Shown: in pieces, positions 8,248 through 16,277 of the stretch
How positions within the stretch are numbered: the stretch's first letter is position 1
How the letters are laid out: each line of letters opens with the position of its first letter
NCBI GenBank assembly: GCA_963828755.1
Contig: CAWHFY010000017.1
Coordinates: forward strand, 186,001-250,000
DNA from: WHSW01 sp963828755
GTDB taxonomy: Bacteria > Actinomycetota > Thermoleophilia > Solirubrobacterales > 70-9
Direction of reading: 5' to 3'
Length of the DNA: 64,000 nucleotides
Position numbers and translations under genes: made by a program
Notes under the pieces: model-generated
Database searches by the model: none
Seen by the model: only the letters and a program-made list of their open reading frames with translations
What the model was told of the DNA's origin: nothing

Positions 8248-9207
8248 CTAGATGGCGAGGTCGAACAACTCAGCGGCACCGACCGCGTCGGAGCCGAGCT
8301 CGGCGGCGCCGACGTCGGCCGCGATCCGAGACCCCGCCCCATCGCCGCCGAGCAACACCGGATGGCGTCCGGCGAGCTCCCGCAGCTCGGGCCCCGCGTC
8401 GCGCAGCGGCCCTTCGTCGACCGCCGCAACGACGACGGCCTGCGACTGGAGCTGGTCGGCCGTGTCGCCGATCGTCGCGATGGGCGTGTTGGCGCCCAGG
8501 TAGGCGATCCGCCAGCCGCGCCGGCGCAGCGCCAGACCGAAGGCGATCAGGCCGATGTCGTGCTGCTCGCCGGGCGGGCAGGCGAGCACCGCGAGCGGGC
8601 CATCTCCCCCTCCCCACCCGCGGGCGACGCCGAGCAGGCGGCCGCGGACGAGCTCGCTTGCGAAGTGCTCCTGGCCGATGCTGATCCGGCCGTCGCTCCA
8701 GCGCTCGCCGATCTCGGCCAGCACCGGGAGCAGCAGCGAGCCGACGACGACGTCGAGCGCGAGCCGGGCGAAGGCCGAGTCGATCATCTCGTTGGCGCTC
8801 TGCTCGTCGTACTCGGCGAGCGCGTTGAGCAGCTCGCCGGCGACCTGCGCGAGGACGGGGTTCTGGACGGGCGCCGATGCCGAAGCACCAGCGCCCGTCC
8901 GGTCGGGCGCGAGGGGCACCGCCTGCGCCGTGCCTTGCGGCACGGCGCGTCCCGCCTCGGTCGCGCCCATCCCGTCTCGCTGCACGCCCTCAGGGGCGAC
9001 GCGAGCGAGTCTTGCGGCCTCGGCCGCCGAGATCCCCTGGGCGATGAAGGCGGTCATCGCCCGCACCCGGGCCTCGTCGGCCGCGGAATAAAGCCGGTAG
9101 CCGGAACCGGTGCGCTCGGGTCGGGTGAGCGCGTAACGGCGCTCCCAGGCGCGCAACGTCTCCGGGCGCACGCCGACGCGGCGGCTGAGCTCGCCGATCC
9201 TGAACAT
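8248..9207 (-). CDS. MerR-family regulator with cobalamin-binding domain (CarH/LitR type)
   Basis: The N-terminal MerR winged helix (MFRIGELSRRVGVRPETLRA, then WERRYAL) is joined by an Ala/Pro linker to a B12-binding region. The CarH light-sensing signature is present: W-x9-EH in RWSDGRISIGQEHFAS, and the lower-ligand motif E-x-H-D-x-G in PGEQHDIGL. In CarH proteins adenosylcobalamin holds a tetramer on DNA in the dark and light breaks it, relieving repression. The ATG at 9207, preceded by AAGGGA, gives the canonical MerR start; a TTG at 9249 would add 14 residues. It is divergent from the SDR-SRPBCC pair, its likely target. Confidence 0.88.
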   Translation of the reverse strand: MFRIGELSRRVGVRPETLRAWERRYALTRPERTGSGYRLYSAADEARVRAMTAFIAQGISAAEAARLARVAPEGVQRDGMGATEAGRAVPQGTAQAVPLAPDRTGAGASASAPVQNPVLAQVAGELLNALAEYDEQSANEMIDSAFARLALDVVVGSLLLPVLAEIGERWSDGRISIGQEHFASELVRGRLLGVARGWGGGDGPLAVLACPPGEQHDIGLIAFGLALRRRGWRIAYLGANTPIATIGDTADQLQSQAVVVAAVDEGPLRDAGPELRELAGRHPVLLGGDGAGSRIAADVGAAELGSDAVGAAELFDLAI

Positions 9208-9255
9208 CGGCTGCGTCCCTTCGACCGGCGTCTCCGCTCTCGTGGCCAAGATGTG

Positions 9256-9293
9256 ACAAAGTATAAACAGAAACCATGAACAGAGCTAGAACA
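9256..9293. promoter_or_regulatory. candidate CarH operator and promoter region
   Basis: An AT-rich island in the divergent gap contains four ACA-centred direct repeats at 9256, 9267, 9280 and 9291, spaced 11, 13 and 11 bases. CarH-type regulators bind direct repeats of about 11 bp. A minus-strand -10 (TATACT, 9260-9265) lies inside the array, which would allow autorepression. Confidence 0.4.
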
Positions 9294-9328
9294 TCCTCGA
9301 TTCGCGCCGGCGCCGGATACGGTGAGCG

Positions 9329-10327
9329 GTGACCGTGCTCCCCGCCCTTTTCGACCGCTCGCTCGACTGGACCGTCGTCCCGGGGTACAGCCGGTTTGGC
9401 TACTCGCTGCGCAGCCGCTTCTGGGATCAGGCGGCCCCGGAGGGACTCGACGGCTGGACGGTGCTCGTCACCGGCGCCGGCTCGGGGATCGGCGCCGCGG
9501 CCTGCGAGCAGCTCGCCGCGGCCGGGGCGACCGTCCACATGCTGGTTCGCAACCGCGAGCGCGGCGAGGACGCCCGCGCCGGGATCGCGGAGCGCACCGG
9601 CTCGGACCGGCTCGTCCTCGAGCTGTGCGACGTCTCGAGCCTCGCCTCGGTGCGCGAGTTCGCCGAGCGATTCACCGCCGAGCAGCCGGAGCTGCACGCG
9701 CTGATCAACAACGCGGGGACGATGCCGCCCGAGCGCACCCACACCGAGGAGGGCTTCGAGCTCACGTTCGCCACCAACGTGCTCGGCCCGTTTCTGCTGA
9801 CCAACCTGTTGCTTGGCTCACTCGAGCGCGGTGCGCCGTCGCGGGTCGTCAACGTCTCCTCCGGCGGCATGTACACGCAGAAGCTCGACGTCGAGGACCC
9901 GCAGCTCGAACGGCGCGAGTACGACCCGCCGGCCTTCTACGCGCACACGAAGCGTTGCGAGGTCGTCCTCACCGAGCTCTGGGCCGAGCGCCTGCGCGGC
10001 ACCGGGGTCAGCGTCCACTCGATGCACCCGGGCTGGGCCGACACGCCCGGCGTTCAGACCTCGCTCCCGCGCTTTCGCAAGCTGATGCGGCCGCTGCTTC
10101 GCGACGCCGGGCAGGGCGCCGACACCGCCGTCTGGCTGGCGACCGCGCCCGAGCCGGCGAACCGGTCCGGCCTCTTTTGGCACGACCGCGAGCCGCGGCC
10201 GGTGCACCGGGTGCCGTGGACGCGCGAGAGCGCGGACGAGCGCCAGCGCCTCTGGGCCGAATGCGTGCGGCTCAGCGGCTGGACGGACCACGCCGACCCG
10301 GCTGCGATCGGCGAGGCTCGGGCCTGA
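9329..10327 (+). CDS. short-chain dehydrogenase/reductase
   Basis: A 332-residue classical SDR with about 45 extra N-terminal residues. NAD(P) loop TGAGSGIG near residue 48, structural NNAG near 126, catalytic Ser in VVNVSSGG and Y-x3-K in YAHTKR are all present. A late GWADTPGV segment matches the family. The architecture resembles DHRS12-like oxidoreductases. The substrate is unknown. The GTG at 9329 starts it. It overlaps the SRPBCC gene by one base (TGATG). SDR genes recur in light- and B12-controlled operons next to LitR/CarH regulators, which supports control by the neighbouring gene. Confidence 0.82.
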   Translation: MTVLPALFDRSLDWTVVPGYSRFGYSLRSRFWDQAAPEGLDGWTVLVTGAGSGIGAAACEQLAAAGATVHMLVRNRERGEDARAGIAERTGSDRLVLELCDVSSLASVREFAERFTAEQPELHALINNAGTMPPERTHTEEGFELTFATNVLGPFLLTNLLLGSLERGAPSRVVNVSSGGMYTQKLDVEDPQLERREYDPPAFYAHTKRCEVVLTELWAERLRGTGVSVHSMHPGWADTPGVQTSLPRFRKLMRPLLRDAGQGADTAVWLATAPEPANRSGLFWHDREPRPVHRVPWTRESADERQRLWAECVRLSGWTDHADPAAIGEARA

Positions 10328-10755
10328 TGGCCCGCTATGTCGCCACCGTCGACTCCTCGCTGAGCGCGGAGGAGGCCTTCGACTACCTCGCGGACTTCAC
10401 GTCGGTGACCGAGTGGGACCCGACCGCGGTCAGCGCCGAGCAGCTCTCCGGGCGCGTCGGCGAGGGCGCCGAGTTCCGGGTCGTCGTCCGGTTCGCCGGC
10501 GCCGAGAACGAGTTCGTCTACCGCACGTTGGAGTTCGTCCGCCCGACCAAGCTCGTGCTCCGCGCGGAGAGCTCGACCGTGGTCTCGCTCGACACGATCA
10601 CCATCGAGCCGCGGCCGTCGGGCTGTGCGGTGACCTACGACGCAAAGCTCGACCCGAAGGGCGCGATGAAGCTCGCCGGCCCGGTGCTCGGGCTGCTGTT
10701 CAAGCGGCTCGGCGACAACGCGAAGGCCGGCCTCGAGCGGGAGCTCAACCACTGA
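10327..10755 (+). CDS. SRPBCC-fold protein (polyketide cyclase/lipid-binding superfamily)
   Basis: A 142-residue protein with the START/Bet-v-1-like pattern: an N-terminal strand ARYVATVDSSLSAEEAFDYL, a DFTSVTEWDPT loop, central strands EFVYRTLEFVRPTKLVLRAE and a C-terminal amphipathic helix. Such domains bind hydrophobic ligands in a deep pocket. Its one-base overlap with the SDR gene indicates a functional pair, possibly sharing a lipid or polyisoprenoid substrate. Confidence 0.7.
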   Translation: MARYVATVDSSLSAEEAFDYLADFTSVTEWDPTAVSAEQLSGRVGEGAEFRVVVRFAGAENEFVYRTLEFVRPTKLVLRAESSTVVSLDTITIEPRPSGCAVTYDAKLDPKGAMKLAGPVLGLLFKRLGDNAKAGLERELNH

Positions 10756-10825
10756 ACGAGACGTTCACCGCGCGCCCGGATTCACTGGATAGAGTCGCCC
10801 CGACGACCTCGATCGAGGAGGGATG

Positions 10826-11632
10826 ATGAGCGAGCACACCGAGTACGCGCCAGGGACCCCAAGCTGGACCGACAACGCGTCGGCGGACCCGGCCGCCGCG
10901 GCCACCTTCTACTCAGGCCTGTTCGGCTGGCAGACCGAGAACCGGATGCCGGCCGACAGCGACGGCGAGTACCACATGGCGACTCTACGCGGCAAGGACG
11001 TCGCGGCCTTGGGCTCGAACCCGATGCCGGGAGCGCCGGCGAGCTGGAACACCTACATCACCGTGGCCTCGGCTGACGATGCCGCGGGAGCGGTCAAGGA
11101 CGCGGGCGGTCAGGTGATGATGGAGCCGTTCGACGTGATGGATGCCGGCAGGATGGCTGTCTGCGCCGACCCCGCCGGTGCGGCCTTCATGGTCTGGGAG
11201 CCGCGTGAAAGCATCGGCGCCGAGCTCGTCAACGAGCCCGGAACGCTGTCGTGGAACGAGCTCGCAACCGGTGACGTCGAGGGCTCGAAGCGCTTCTACG
11301 GCGAGGTCTTCGGCTGGCAGACGAGCACGATGGAGTTCGGCGAAGGCGAGTACACGATCTGGCACCCGGAGGGAGTCGAACCGGCGACCGGCCCGCAGGA
11401 AGAGGGCGGCAACGGGATCGGCGGCATGCTGTCGAACCAGGCCTGGCCCGAGGGGACGCCGTCGTTCTGGCTGACCTACTTCAACGTCGAGGACACCGAC
11501 GCCGCCGTCGCCAAGGCGGAGGAGCTCGGGGCCGCGGTCGCCGCGCCGGCCTTCGACGCCGAGGGCGTCGGGCGGATCGCCGTGCTCACAGACCCGCAGG
11601 GCGCCACTTTCGCAGTGATCCAGATGTCCTAG
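10826..11632 (+). CDS. two-domain VOC (glyoxalase/bleomycin-resistance fold) protein
   Basis: A 268-residue protein with two VOC modules. The first begins PSWTDNASADPAAAATFYSG and the second GTLSWNELATGDVEGSKRFY; each ends in a DPAGAAF or DPQGATF strand. The pattern is that of the actinobacterial CFP-30-like hydroxylase subfamily. Metal ligands are not obvious, so activity is uncertain. GAGGAGGG lies just upstream; the second of two tandem ATGs (10826) gives the better spacing. A strong hairpin follows the stop. Confidence 0.78.
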   Translation: MSEHTEYAPGTPSWTDNASADPAAAATFYSGLFGWQTENRMPADSDGEYHMATLRGKDVAALGSNPMPGAPASWNTYITVASADDAAGAVKDAGGQVMMEPFDVMDAGRMAVCADPAGAAFMVWEPRESIGAELVNEPGTLSWNELATGDVEGSKRFYGEVFGWQTSTMEFGEGEYTIWHPEGVEPATGPQEEGGNGIGGMLSNQAWPEGTPSFWLTYFNVEDTDAAVAKAEELGAAVAAPAFDAEGVGRIAVLTDPQGATFAVIQMS

Positions 11633-11640
11633 AACGCAAA

Positions 11641-11666
11641 GAGGGGCGGCGCAAGCGCCGCCCCTC
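11641..11666. terminator. bidirectional hairpin terminator between VOC and cold-shock genes
   Basis: A perfect stem of 11-12 bp, GAGGGGCGGCG paired with CGCCGCCCCTC around CAAG, sits between two convergent genes and serves both. Confidence 0.7.
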
Positions 11667-11688
11667 GAAAGCTCGGATGAGTCCGGGC

Positions 11689-11886
11689 TTAGATGGTGCG
11701 CACGTTGACCGCGCGCGGGCCCTTGTCGCTCTCCTCGGACTCGAACTCGACCTTCGCGCCGTCGGCGAGGGCGCCTCCGCCCTCGACCTGGCTCTGATGG
11801 ACGAAGAGATCGCGACCGGCGTCATCGGGGGTGATGAAGCCGAAGCCCTTCTCGTGGTTGAACCACTTGACTGTGCCTGATGCCAT
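11689..11886 (-). CDS. cold-shock protein (CspA family)
   Basis: A 65-residue single cold-shock domain with both RNA-binding motifs: RNP1 KGFGFI and RNP2 LFVHQS, after the start MASGTVKWFN. It is a cytosolic RNA chaperone. AGGAGGAACG directly precedes the ATG. The 5' region up to about 12000 contains a GCTACGC/GCGTAGC inverted repeat and may be a regulatory leader. Confidence 0.93.
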   Translation of the reverse strand: MASGTVKWFNHEKGFGFITPDDAGRDLFVHQSQVEGGGALADGAKVEFESEESDKGPRAVNVRTI

Positions 11887-12053
11887 CGTTCCTCCTGGGA
11901 ACTCGGGTGCTCGCGGTACGAAGGAACCCAGGAAGGACGCCTCGGACTGCTACGCACGTTTGTACTCCTGTACTCCGCGGGAGCGTAGCTGCTGAGGCGC
12001 CGTCGCGGGGTTGCGACCCACTGAGCTGCGCCGTAGCGGATAGGTTGAGCTCG

Positions 12054-13367
12054 ATGCCCGAGTTGCTAACCGCCGCCGACGCCGCCGCCCGAGTCAACCC
12101 CGCCGACGCGCTCGGGATCCCGCTCGGCCCTGGCCAGCCGCCGCAGTTCCTCGCGGCGCTCGGCGACCGCGACGACTGGACCGAGCTGCGCATCTACGGC
12201 GCCCTTGCGCTCGCCTGGAGCGAGGCGTACATGCACCCGAACGTGCACTACCTGTCGGGCTTCTTCGGCCCGGTCGAGCGCACCCTGCGTGATTCGGGCG
12301 CCAACATTTCCTTCGCCCCTGCGGACTTTCGCCGCTTCGAGCCGCTGCTCGAGGCCGAGGCGCCGCGCGTAATGGCGACGGTCGCCACCCCGGCAGATGC
12401 CGACGGCTGGTGCAGCCTCTCGCTGCACGCCGGCGGCACCCTGAAGGAGCTGTTTCGCGCCGGCGAGGATCCCTCGCGCCTGCTCGTCGTCGAGACGTCG
12501 CCCTCCTTCCCGCGCACCAGCGGGATCGCGCCGGAGCATCGCCACGCGATCCACCTCGACCAGATCGACATCGTGATCGAGTCGGACGCGAAGCCGCTCG
12601 AGCTCCCCGAGCCGGAGCCCGGCGAGATCGACGCCGCGATCGCCGAGCACGCGCGCGCCTTCATCGACGACGGGGCGACCCTGCAGACCGGGATCGGCGC
12701 GATCCCGTCCGCCATCGTCGCGCGGCTCGCCGACGGCGACGGCGGCGACTACGGCATCCACTCGGAGATGTTCACGAACGGGCTCATGCGCCTGCACGAG
12801 GCGGGCAAGGTCACCAACCGCAAGGGCCTCTACGACGGGGTCTCGATCGTGACCTTCGCCGCCGGCTCCGCGCGGCTTTACGAGTGGCTCGACGGCAACG
12901 ACGAGGTCGCCTTCCTCCCGGTCGAGATCGTCAACTCACCGGAGCTGATCGGGCGCAACCGGCGCATGGTCACGATCAATGCGGCGATCGGGGTCGACGT
13001 CCACGGCCAGGTGGTCGCCGACACGATCCACGGTAGCCAGTACTCCGGTATCGGCGGCCACGAGGACTTCATCGCCGGCGCCGCGCTCTCGCTCGAGGAC
13101 CGCGCGCTGATCTGCCTGCCGTCGACCGTCACGCTTGGGGGCGAGCGCAGCTCGCGGATCGTCCCCTGGTTCGAGGCCGGCAGCGTGATCACGACCCCGC
13201 GTCACCAGGTCGACGTGATCGTCACCGAATACGGGGCCGCCGAGCTCCAGGGCCTGACCGTGCACCAGCGCGGCCTCGCGCTCGCCGAGATCGCCCATCC
13301 AGACTTTCGCGACGAGCTGCGCGAGGCGGCGCTGCGCGCCTCACACGGACGCTCGGCGGTCGGCTGA
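12054..13367 (+). CDS. acetyl-CoA hydrolase/transferase family (4-hydroxybutyrate CoA-transferase-like)
   Basis: A 437-residue family-I CoA-transferase. The GIGAIP glycine loop near residue 212 and the catalytic glutamate in GIHSEMFTNG near 233 are in place. The later SQYSGIGGHEDF and GGERSSRIVPW segments are typical of the acetyl-CoA hydrolase/transferase group. It transfers CoA between short acyl or hydroxyacyl acids; the acid is not determined by sequence. The ATG at 12054 starts the conserved region. Confidence 0.83.
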   Translation: MPELLTAADAAARVNPADALGIPLGPGQPPQFLAALGDRDDWTELRIYGALALAWSEAYMHPNVHYLSGFFGPVERTLRDSGANISFAPADFRRFEPLLEAEAPRVMATVATPADADGWCSLSLHAGGTLKELFRAGEDPSRLLVVETSPSFPRTSGIAPEHRHAIHLDQIDIVIESDAKPLELPEPEPGEIDAAIAEHARAFIDDGATLQTGIGAIPSAIVARLADGDGGDYGIHSEMFTNGLMRLHEAGKVTNRKGLYDGVSIVTFAAGSARLYEWLDGNDEVAFLPVEIVNSPELIGRNRRMVTINAAIGVDVHGQVVADTIHGSQYSGIGGHEDFIAGAALSLEDRALICLPSTVTLGGERSSRIVPWFEAGSVITTPRHQVDVIVTEYGAAELQGLTVHQRGLALAEIAHPDFRDELREAALRASHGRSAVG

Positions 13368-13462
13368 CCCGCGCGAACAGGTTGCCGCCGAGGATCGCGG
13401 TGAGGCCGAGGTCGTGCGCGCCCGGCCCGCGGCCGAGACGCGGTCGTCGCTGACGCCGACGT

Positions 13463-14050
13463 TCATCGGCTCGCCGCCTTCGCGCGACGGCGCCCGCTCG
13501 CGCGACGGCGCGCCGGCGCCTTGCGCTCGCTCGCCGGGACCTCTTCCTTGACGACCGCCTTGGTCAGCACCGGGATCTGTTTCGCCAGGAAGCTCGCCAT
13601 CCGCTCCTCGTCGCGGCGGATCGCACGAGCGAGCTTCGCCGTCTCGTCGTCGCCGACGCTCTCCGCGAGCGCCTCGATCGCGGTGTAGGTGGCGATCTCC
13701 TCGTGCTCGTTGAAGTACTCGGTCTTCGCGTTCTTGAGCATCTTCTCGGCATCGCCGGTGCCGCGGACCATGTGCAGGGGCCCCTTGGCGAGCGACTTCG
13801 CCTTGACGACCGCCGGGCCGGCGACCCTCTCCGCAAGCGCGGGGCCGGAGCCGCTGATCTTCTTGATCCGGCGCTCGAGCTCGCGCGCGTGTGCCTTCGT
13901 CTCCTTCAGGTGCTCCTTGAGGCGCTTCTTGTAAGGCGGCCTGGTGGTCATTGCGATGTGCGCCTGCAGCGCCGTCTCGAGTTCCTTCTCCTTGCCGTAA
14001 GCCTCGCTCAGGTACTGCACGAGCTTCGTCTGGGTAACCGTGTCAGCCAT
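13463..14050 (-). CDS. DUF892 (YciE/YciF) ferritin-like stress protein
   Basis: A 195-residue helical protein. The N-terminal KLVQYLSEAYGKEKELETAL and central EYFNEHEEIATYTAIEALAE segments match DUF892, a ferritin-like family linked to stress responses. The end carries a Lys/Arg/Ala-rich tail (RKAPARRRASGRRRAKAASR) that probably binds DNA or membranes. The ATG at 14050 is chosen because AAAGGAG lies 7 bases upstream. It is divergent from the ZIP transporter. Confidence 0.83.
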   Translation of the reverse strand: MADTVTQTKLVQYLSEAYGKEKELETALQAHIAMTTRPPYKKRLKEHLKETKAHARELERRIKKISGSGPALAERVAGPAVVKAKSLAKGPLHMVRGTGDAEKMLKNAKTEYFNEHEEIATYTAIEALAESVGDDETAKLARAIRRDEERMASFLAKQIPVLTKAVVKEEVPASERKAPARRRASGRRRAKAASR

Positions 14051-14122
14051 GTTGTTCGCTCCTTTGTCGTGAACTGACCGAGTACCCGGCTTGCCGACCG
14101 ACAAGCTCGACAGACTCGGCGC

Positions 14123-14827
14123 GTGCTCGAAGCGGCGCTCTGGGGTCTGTTCGGCGGGATGGCGCTGGTGGTCGGCGCGCTGATCGCGCTCGTGCCTCGC
14201 CGCTCGTTCCCGGATCGCGCGGTCGGCTTCGTCATGGCGTTCGGGGCCGGGGTCCTGATCAGCGCCGTGGCCTTCGACCTCACGGAGGAGGCGATCACGA
14301 TCGGCGGGGGCCTCGCGGCCGCGCTCGGGCTCGGCGCCGGAGCGCTCACGTATTTCGGCGGCGACAAGCTCATCGACCGCGGCGGCTCCGATGAGGGCGG
14401 CGATGACCCGCAGGGCATCGTGCTCGGCGCGCTACTCGACGGCATCCCCGAGTCAGCCGCGATCGGTCTGACCCTGCTCTCGGGCGGCGGCGTCAGCGTC
14501 TCGTTCATCGCCGCGGTATTCATCTCCAACCTACCCGAGTCGATCGCCGCATCGGCCGAGCTCGAGCCCAAGCACTCGCGGCGCTGGATCCTCGGCCTCT
14601 GGCTGGTGATCGCGCTCGCGTCGGCGGTCGCCGCCGGGCTCGGCTACCAACTGCTCGGCGGCGCCTCCGACGAGGTCGTCGCCTTCGTCAAGGCGTTCGC
14701 CGGGGGCGCAATCCTGTGCATGCTCACCGACACGATGGTCCCCGACGCGCTGCGTAAGGCGGGCACCAGCGTCGGGCTGGTGACCGTCCTCGGCTTCGCG
14801 CTCGCGGCGCTGCTGTCGACCGCCTAA
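14123..14827 (+). CDS. ZIP-family metal transporter
   Basis: A 234-residue membrane protein with about seven spans. The metal-path motifs of ZIP proteins are recognisable in altered form: LLDGIPES in span 4 (usually HNxPEG) and SNLPES in span 5. A short charged loop, DRGGSDEGGDDPQG, separates spans 3 and 4. It should carry a divalent cation such as zinc into the cytosol, although the missing His in span 4 could change selectivity. The start is a GTG at 14123. Confidence 0.8.
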   Translation: MLEAALWGLFGGMALVVGALIALVPRRSFPDRAVGFVMAFGAGVLISAVAFDLTEEAITIGGGLAAALGLGAGALTYFGGDKLIDRGGSDEGGDDPQGIVLGALLDGIPESAAIGLTLLSGGGVSVSFIAAVFISNLPESIAASAELEPKHSRRWILGLWLVIALASAVAAGLGYQLLGGASDEVVAFVKAFAGGAILCMLTDTMVPDALRKAGTSVGLVTVLGFALAALLSTA

Positions 14828-15717
14828 CCGGCGGTCTCGGCCTTCTCGCTCTGCTCGTCGGCCCCGGGCTCGCGCCCCGGCTCCGAGTGCGCCGCCCGGT
14901 CCTCGTAGTTGGCGCGGGCGTTCGGGTCGGCCTCGGCCAGCACCTTGTCCGCCTTCAGCATCCGCCCCACGCTCTCGCGGGCGCCGCGCGGCAGCAGGGT
15001 CATGAACTTGTAGATCCCGACGCTCTCGCGGGGGACGAAGACGTCGAACTTCGGTCGCTCGAGCGCGTTGACGATCGCGTCGGCGACGTCCTCGGGCTGC
15101 AACACCTTGATCGCGCGCGTCTCGGGCAGACCGGAGCCGAGCTCGGTGTTGACGACGGCCGGCATCACGCAGGAGACCTCGATCCCGCTGCCGCGGAGCT
15201 CGGCGCGGACCGCCTCCGAGACGCCGACGACGAAGTGCTTGGTGCCGCAGTAGGTGGCGCCCCCGGGGAACCCGGTCTTGCCCGCCTGTGAAGCGATGTT
15301 GACGAGGTGCCCGCTGCCGCGACGCTGCATCCGCGGCAGCGCCAGCTTCATCCCGTACATGACCCCGTGCACGTTGATGTCGACCATCCGCTGCGCCGTC
15401 GCATCATCCTCTTCGACGAACTTGCCGAGCGGCATGATCCCGGCGTTGTTGATCAACACGTCGAGCGAGCCGAGACGCTCCTCGACCTGGTCGAGAAAGC
15501 CCTCGAACGAGTCGCGGCGGGTGACGTCGAGCTCCAGCGCCAGCGTGTCGCCGCCGATTTCGGCGGCGGTCTGCTCGGCGAGCTCACGGTCGAGGTCGCC
15601 GATCGCCACCTTCGCGCCCTTGAGCACCAGTGCTCTCGCGGTTGCCTTGCCGATCCCCCGGGCCCCACCCGTGATCGCGACGATCCTGCCCCTCAGCGAG
15701 AGCGGTTGGCGTGCCAT
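14824..15717 (-). CDS. short-chain dehydrogenase/reductase
   Basis: A 297-residue classical SDR with TGGARGIG cofactor loop near residue 17, D-L-D after the second strand, NNAG near 91, catalytic Ser in NIASQAG and Y-x3-K in YCGTK. The C-terminal 30 residues are charged and disordered. AGGAGGAA lies 6-8 bases before the ATG at 15717. It converges on the ZIP gene with a 4-base overlap and is divergent from the small-protein pair, with which it shares the palindrome at 15789. Confidence 0.83.
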   Translation of the reverse strand: MARQPLSLRGRIVAITGGARGIGKATARALVLKGAKVAIGDLDRELAEQTAAEIGGDTLALELDVTRRDSFEGFLDQVEERLGSLDVLINNAGIMPLGKFVEEDDATAQRMVDINVHGVMYGMKLALPRMQRRGSGHLVNIASQAGKTGFPGGATYCGTKHFVVGVSEAVRAELRGSGIEVSCVMPAVVNTELGSGLPETRAIKVLQPEDVADAIVNALERPKFDVFVPRESVGIYKFMTLLPRGARESVGRMLKADKVLAEADPNARANYEDRAAHSEPGREPGADEQSEKAETAG

Positions 15718-15788
15718 GCTCGGTTCCTCCTCATCGATTGCTCCGCCAGCCTAACAATCGGTTCGTCCGTGCTATCTTGCGCTCAGCA

Positions 15789-15813
15789 TTTGTCTACTAA
15801 ATCGCTAGACAAA
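15789..15813. promoter_or_regulatory. perfect inverted repeat TTTGTCTA-N9-TAGACAAA
   Basis: An 8-bp perfect palindromic pair in an otherwise AT-poor divergent gap. Its right arm abuts the ribosome-binding site AAAGGAG (15811-15817) of the small gene at 15825. It is either an operator for a dimeric repressor or a leader hairpin that hides the ribosome-binding site. Confidence 0.5.
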
Positions 15814-15824
15814 GGAGATTGGCG

Positions 15825-16046
15825 ATGTTGAACGGCAACGGGGCACTGGACACCTCGACCCACCGGCTCTTCGACCGGGTCCAGAGCGAGCTCGCGTCGC
15901 GGCGCTTCGAGATCCTCGCCGACGCGGTCGGTGAACATGAAGTGCGCGCCGGCCGGTTCACCAGCGGCCCACTCCCCCACGACCAAGCGCTCTACCGCCG
16001 CCTGCGCGAGATCGTCCACGCCCACCGCGGAGGCGCGGCTCGATGA
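15825..16046 (+). CDS. small protein, first of a paralogous pair, unknown function
   Basis: A 73-residue soluble protein without a recognised domain. AAAGGAG lies 7 bases before the ATG. Its second half, FEILADAVGEHE followed by DQALYRRL, aligns with the next gene (FVELAAAIRNHE and DHELYRTL), so the two are paralogues. Its stop overlaps the next start (ATGA), so both are made together. Confidence 0.6.
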   Translation: MLNGNGALDTSTHRLFDRVQSELASRRFEILADAVGEHEVRAGRFTSGPLPHDQALYRRLREIVHAHRGGAAR

Positions 16047-16264
16047 GCCCGGCGCTCGTCCAGCCGCCGACTGAGGAGCAGCCCGCGCTCGGCGGCGGGC
16101 TGGCATCGCCCGAAGCGAACGCTCCGTTCGTGGAGCTCGCGGCGGCGATCCGCAACCACGAGTCCGCCGCCGGGCACGCGGCGGTACCGAAGCGGCCCGC
16201 CGACCACGAGCTGTATCGGACCCTGACCACGCTCGAGCAGTTCGACGAGCAAGAGTCGCGCTAG
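16043..16264 (+). CDS. small protein, second of a paralogous pair, unknown function
   Basis: A 73-residue protein with a Pro/Glu-rich N terminus (SPALVQPPTEEQPALGGG) and a helical C-terminal half shared with the gene upstream: FxxLAxAh, HE, AG and a final LYRxL. It is translationally coupled to its partner. A heterodimer is a reasonable guess. No known family was recognised. Confidence 0.6.
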   Translation: MSPALVQPPTEEQPALGGGLASPEANAPFVELAAAIRNHESAAGHAAVPKRPADHELYRTLTTLEQFDEQESR

Positions 16265-16277
16265 GGACTGAGCCGCG

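Noticed and set aside
9329..10327. Photolyase or carotenoid genes expected beside a CarH-type regulator
   Set aside because: No such motifs occur in the neighbouring frames; only the SDR and SRPBCC genes are there.
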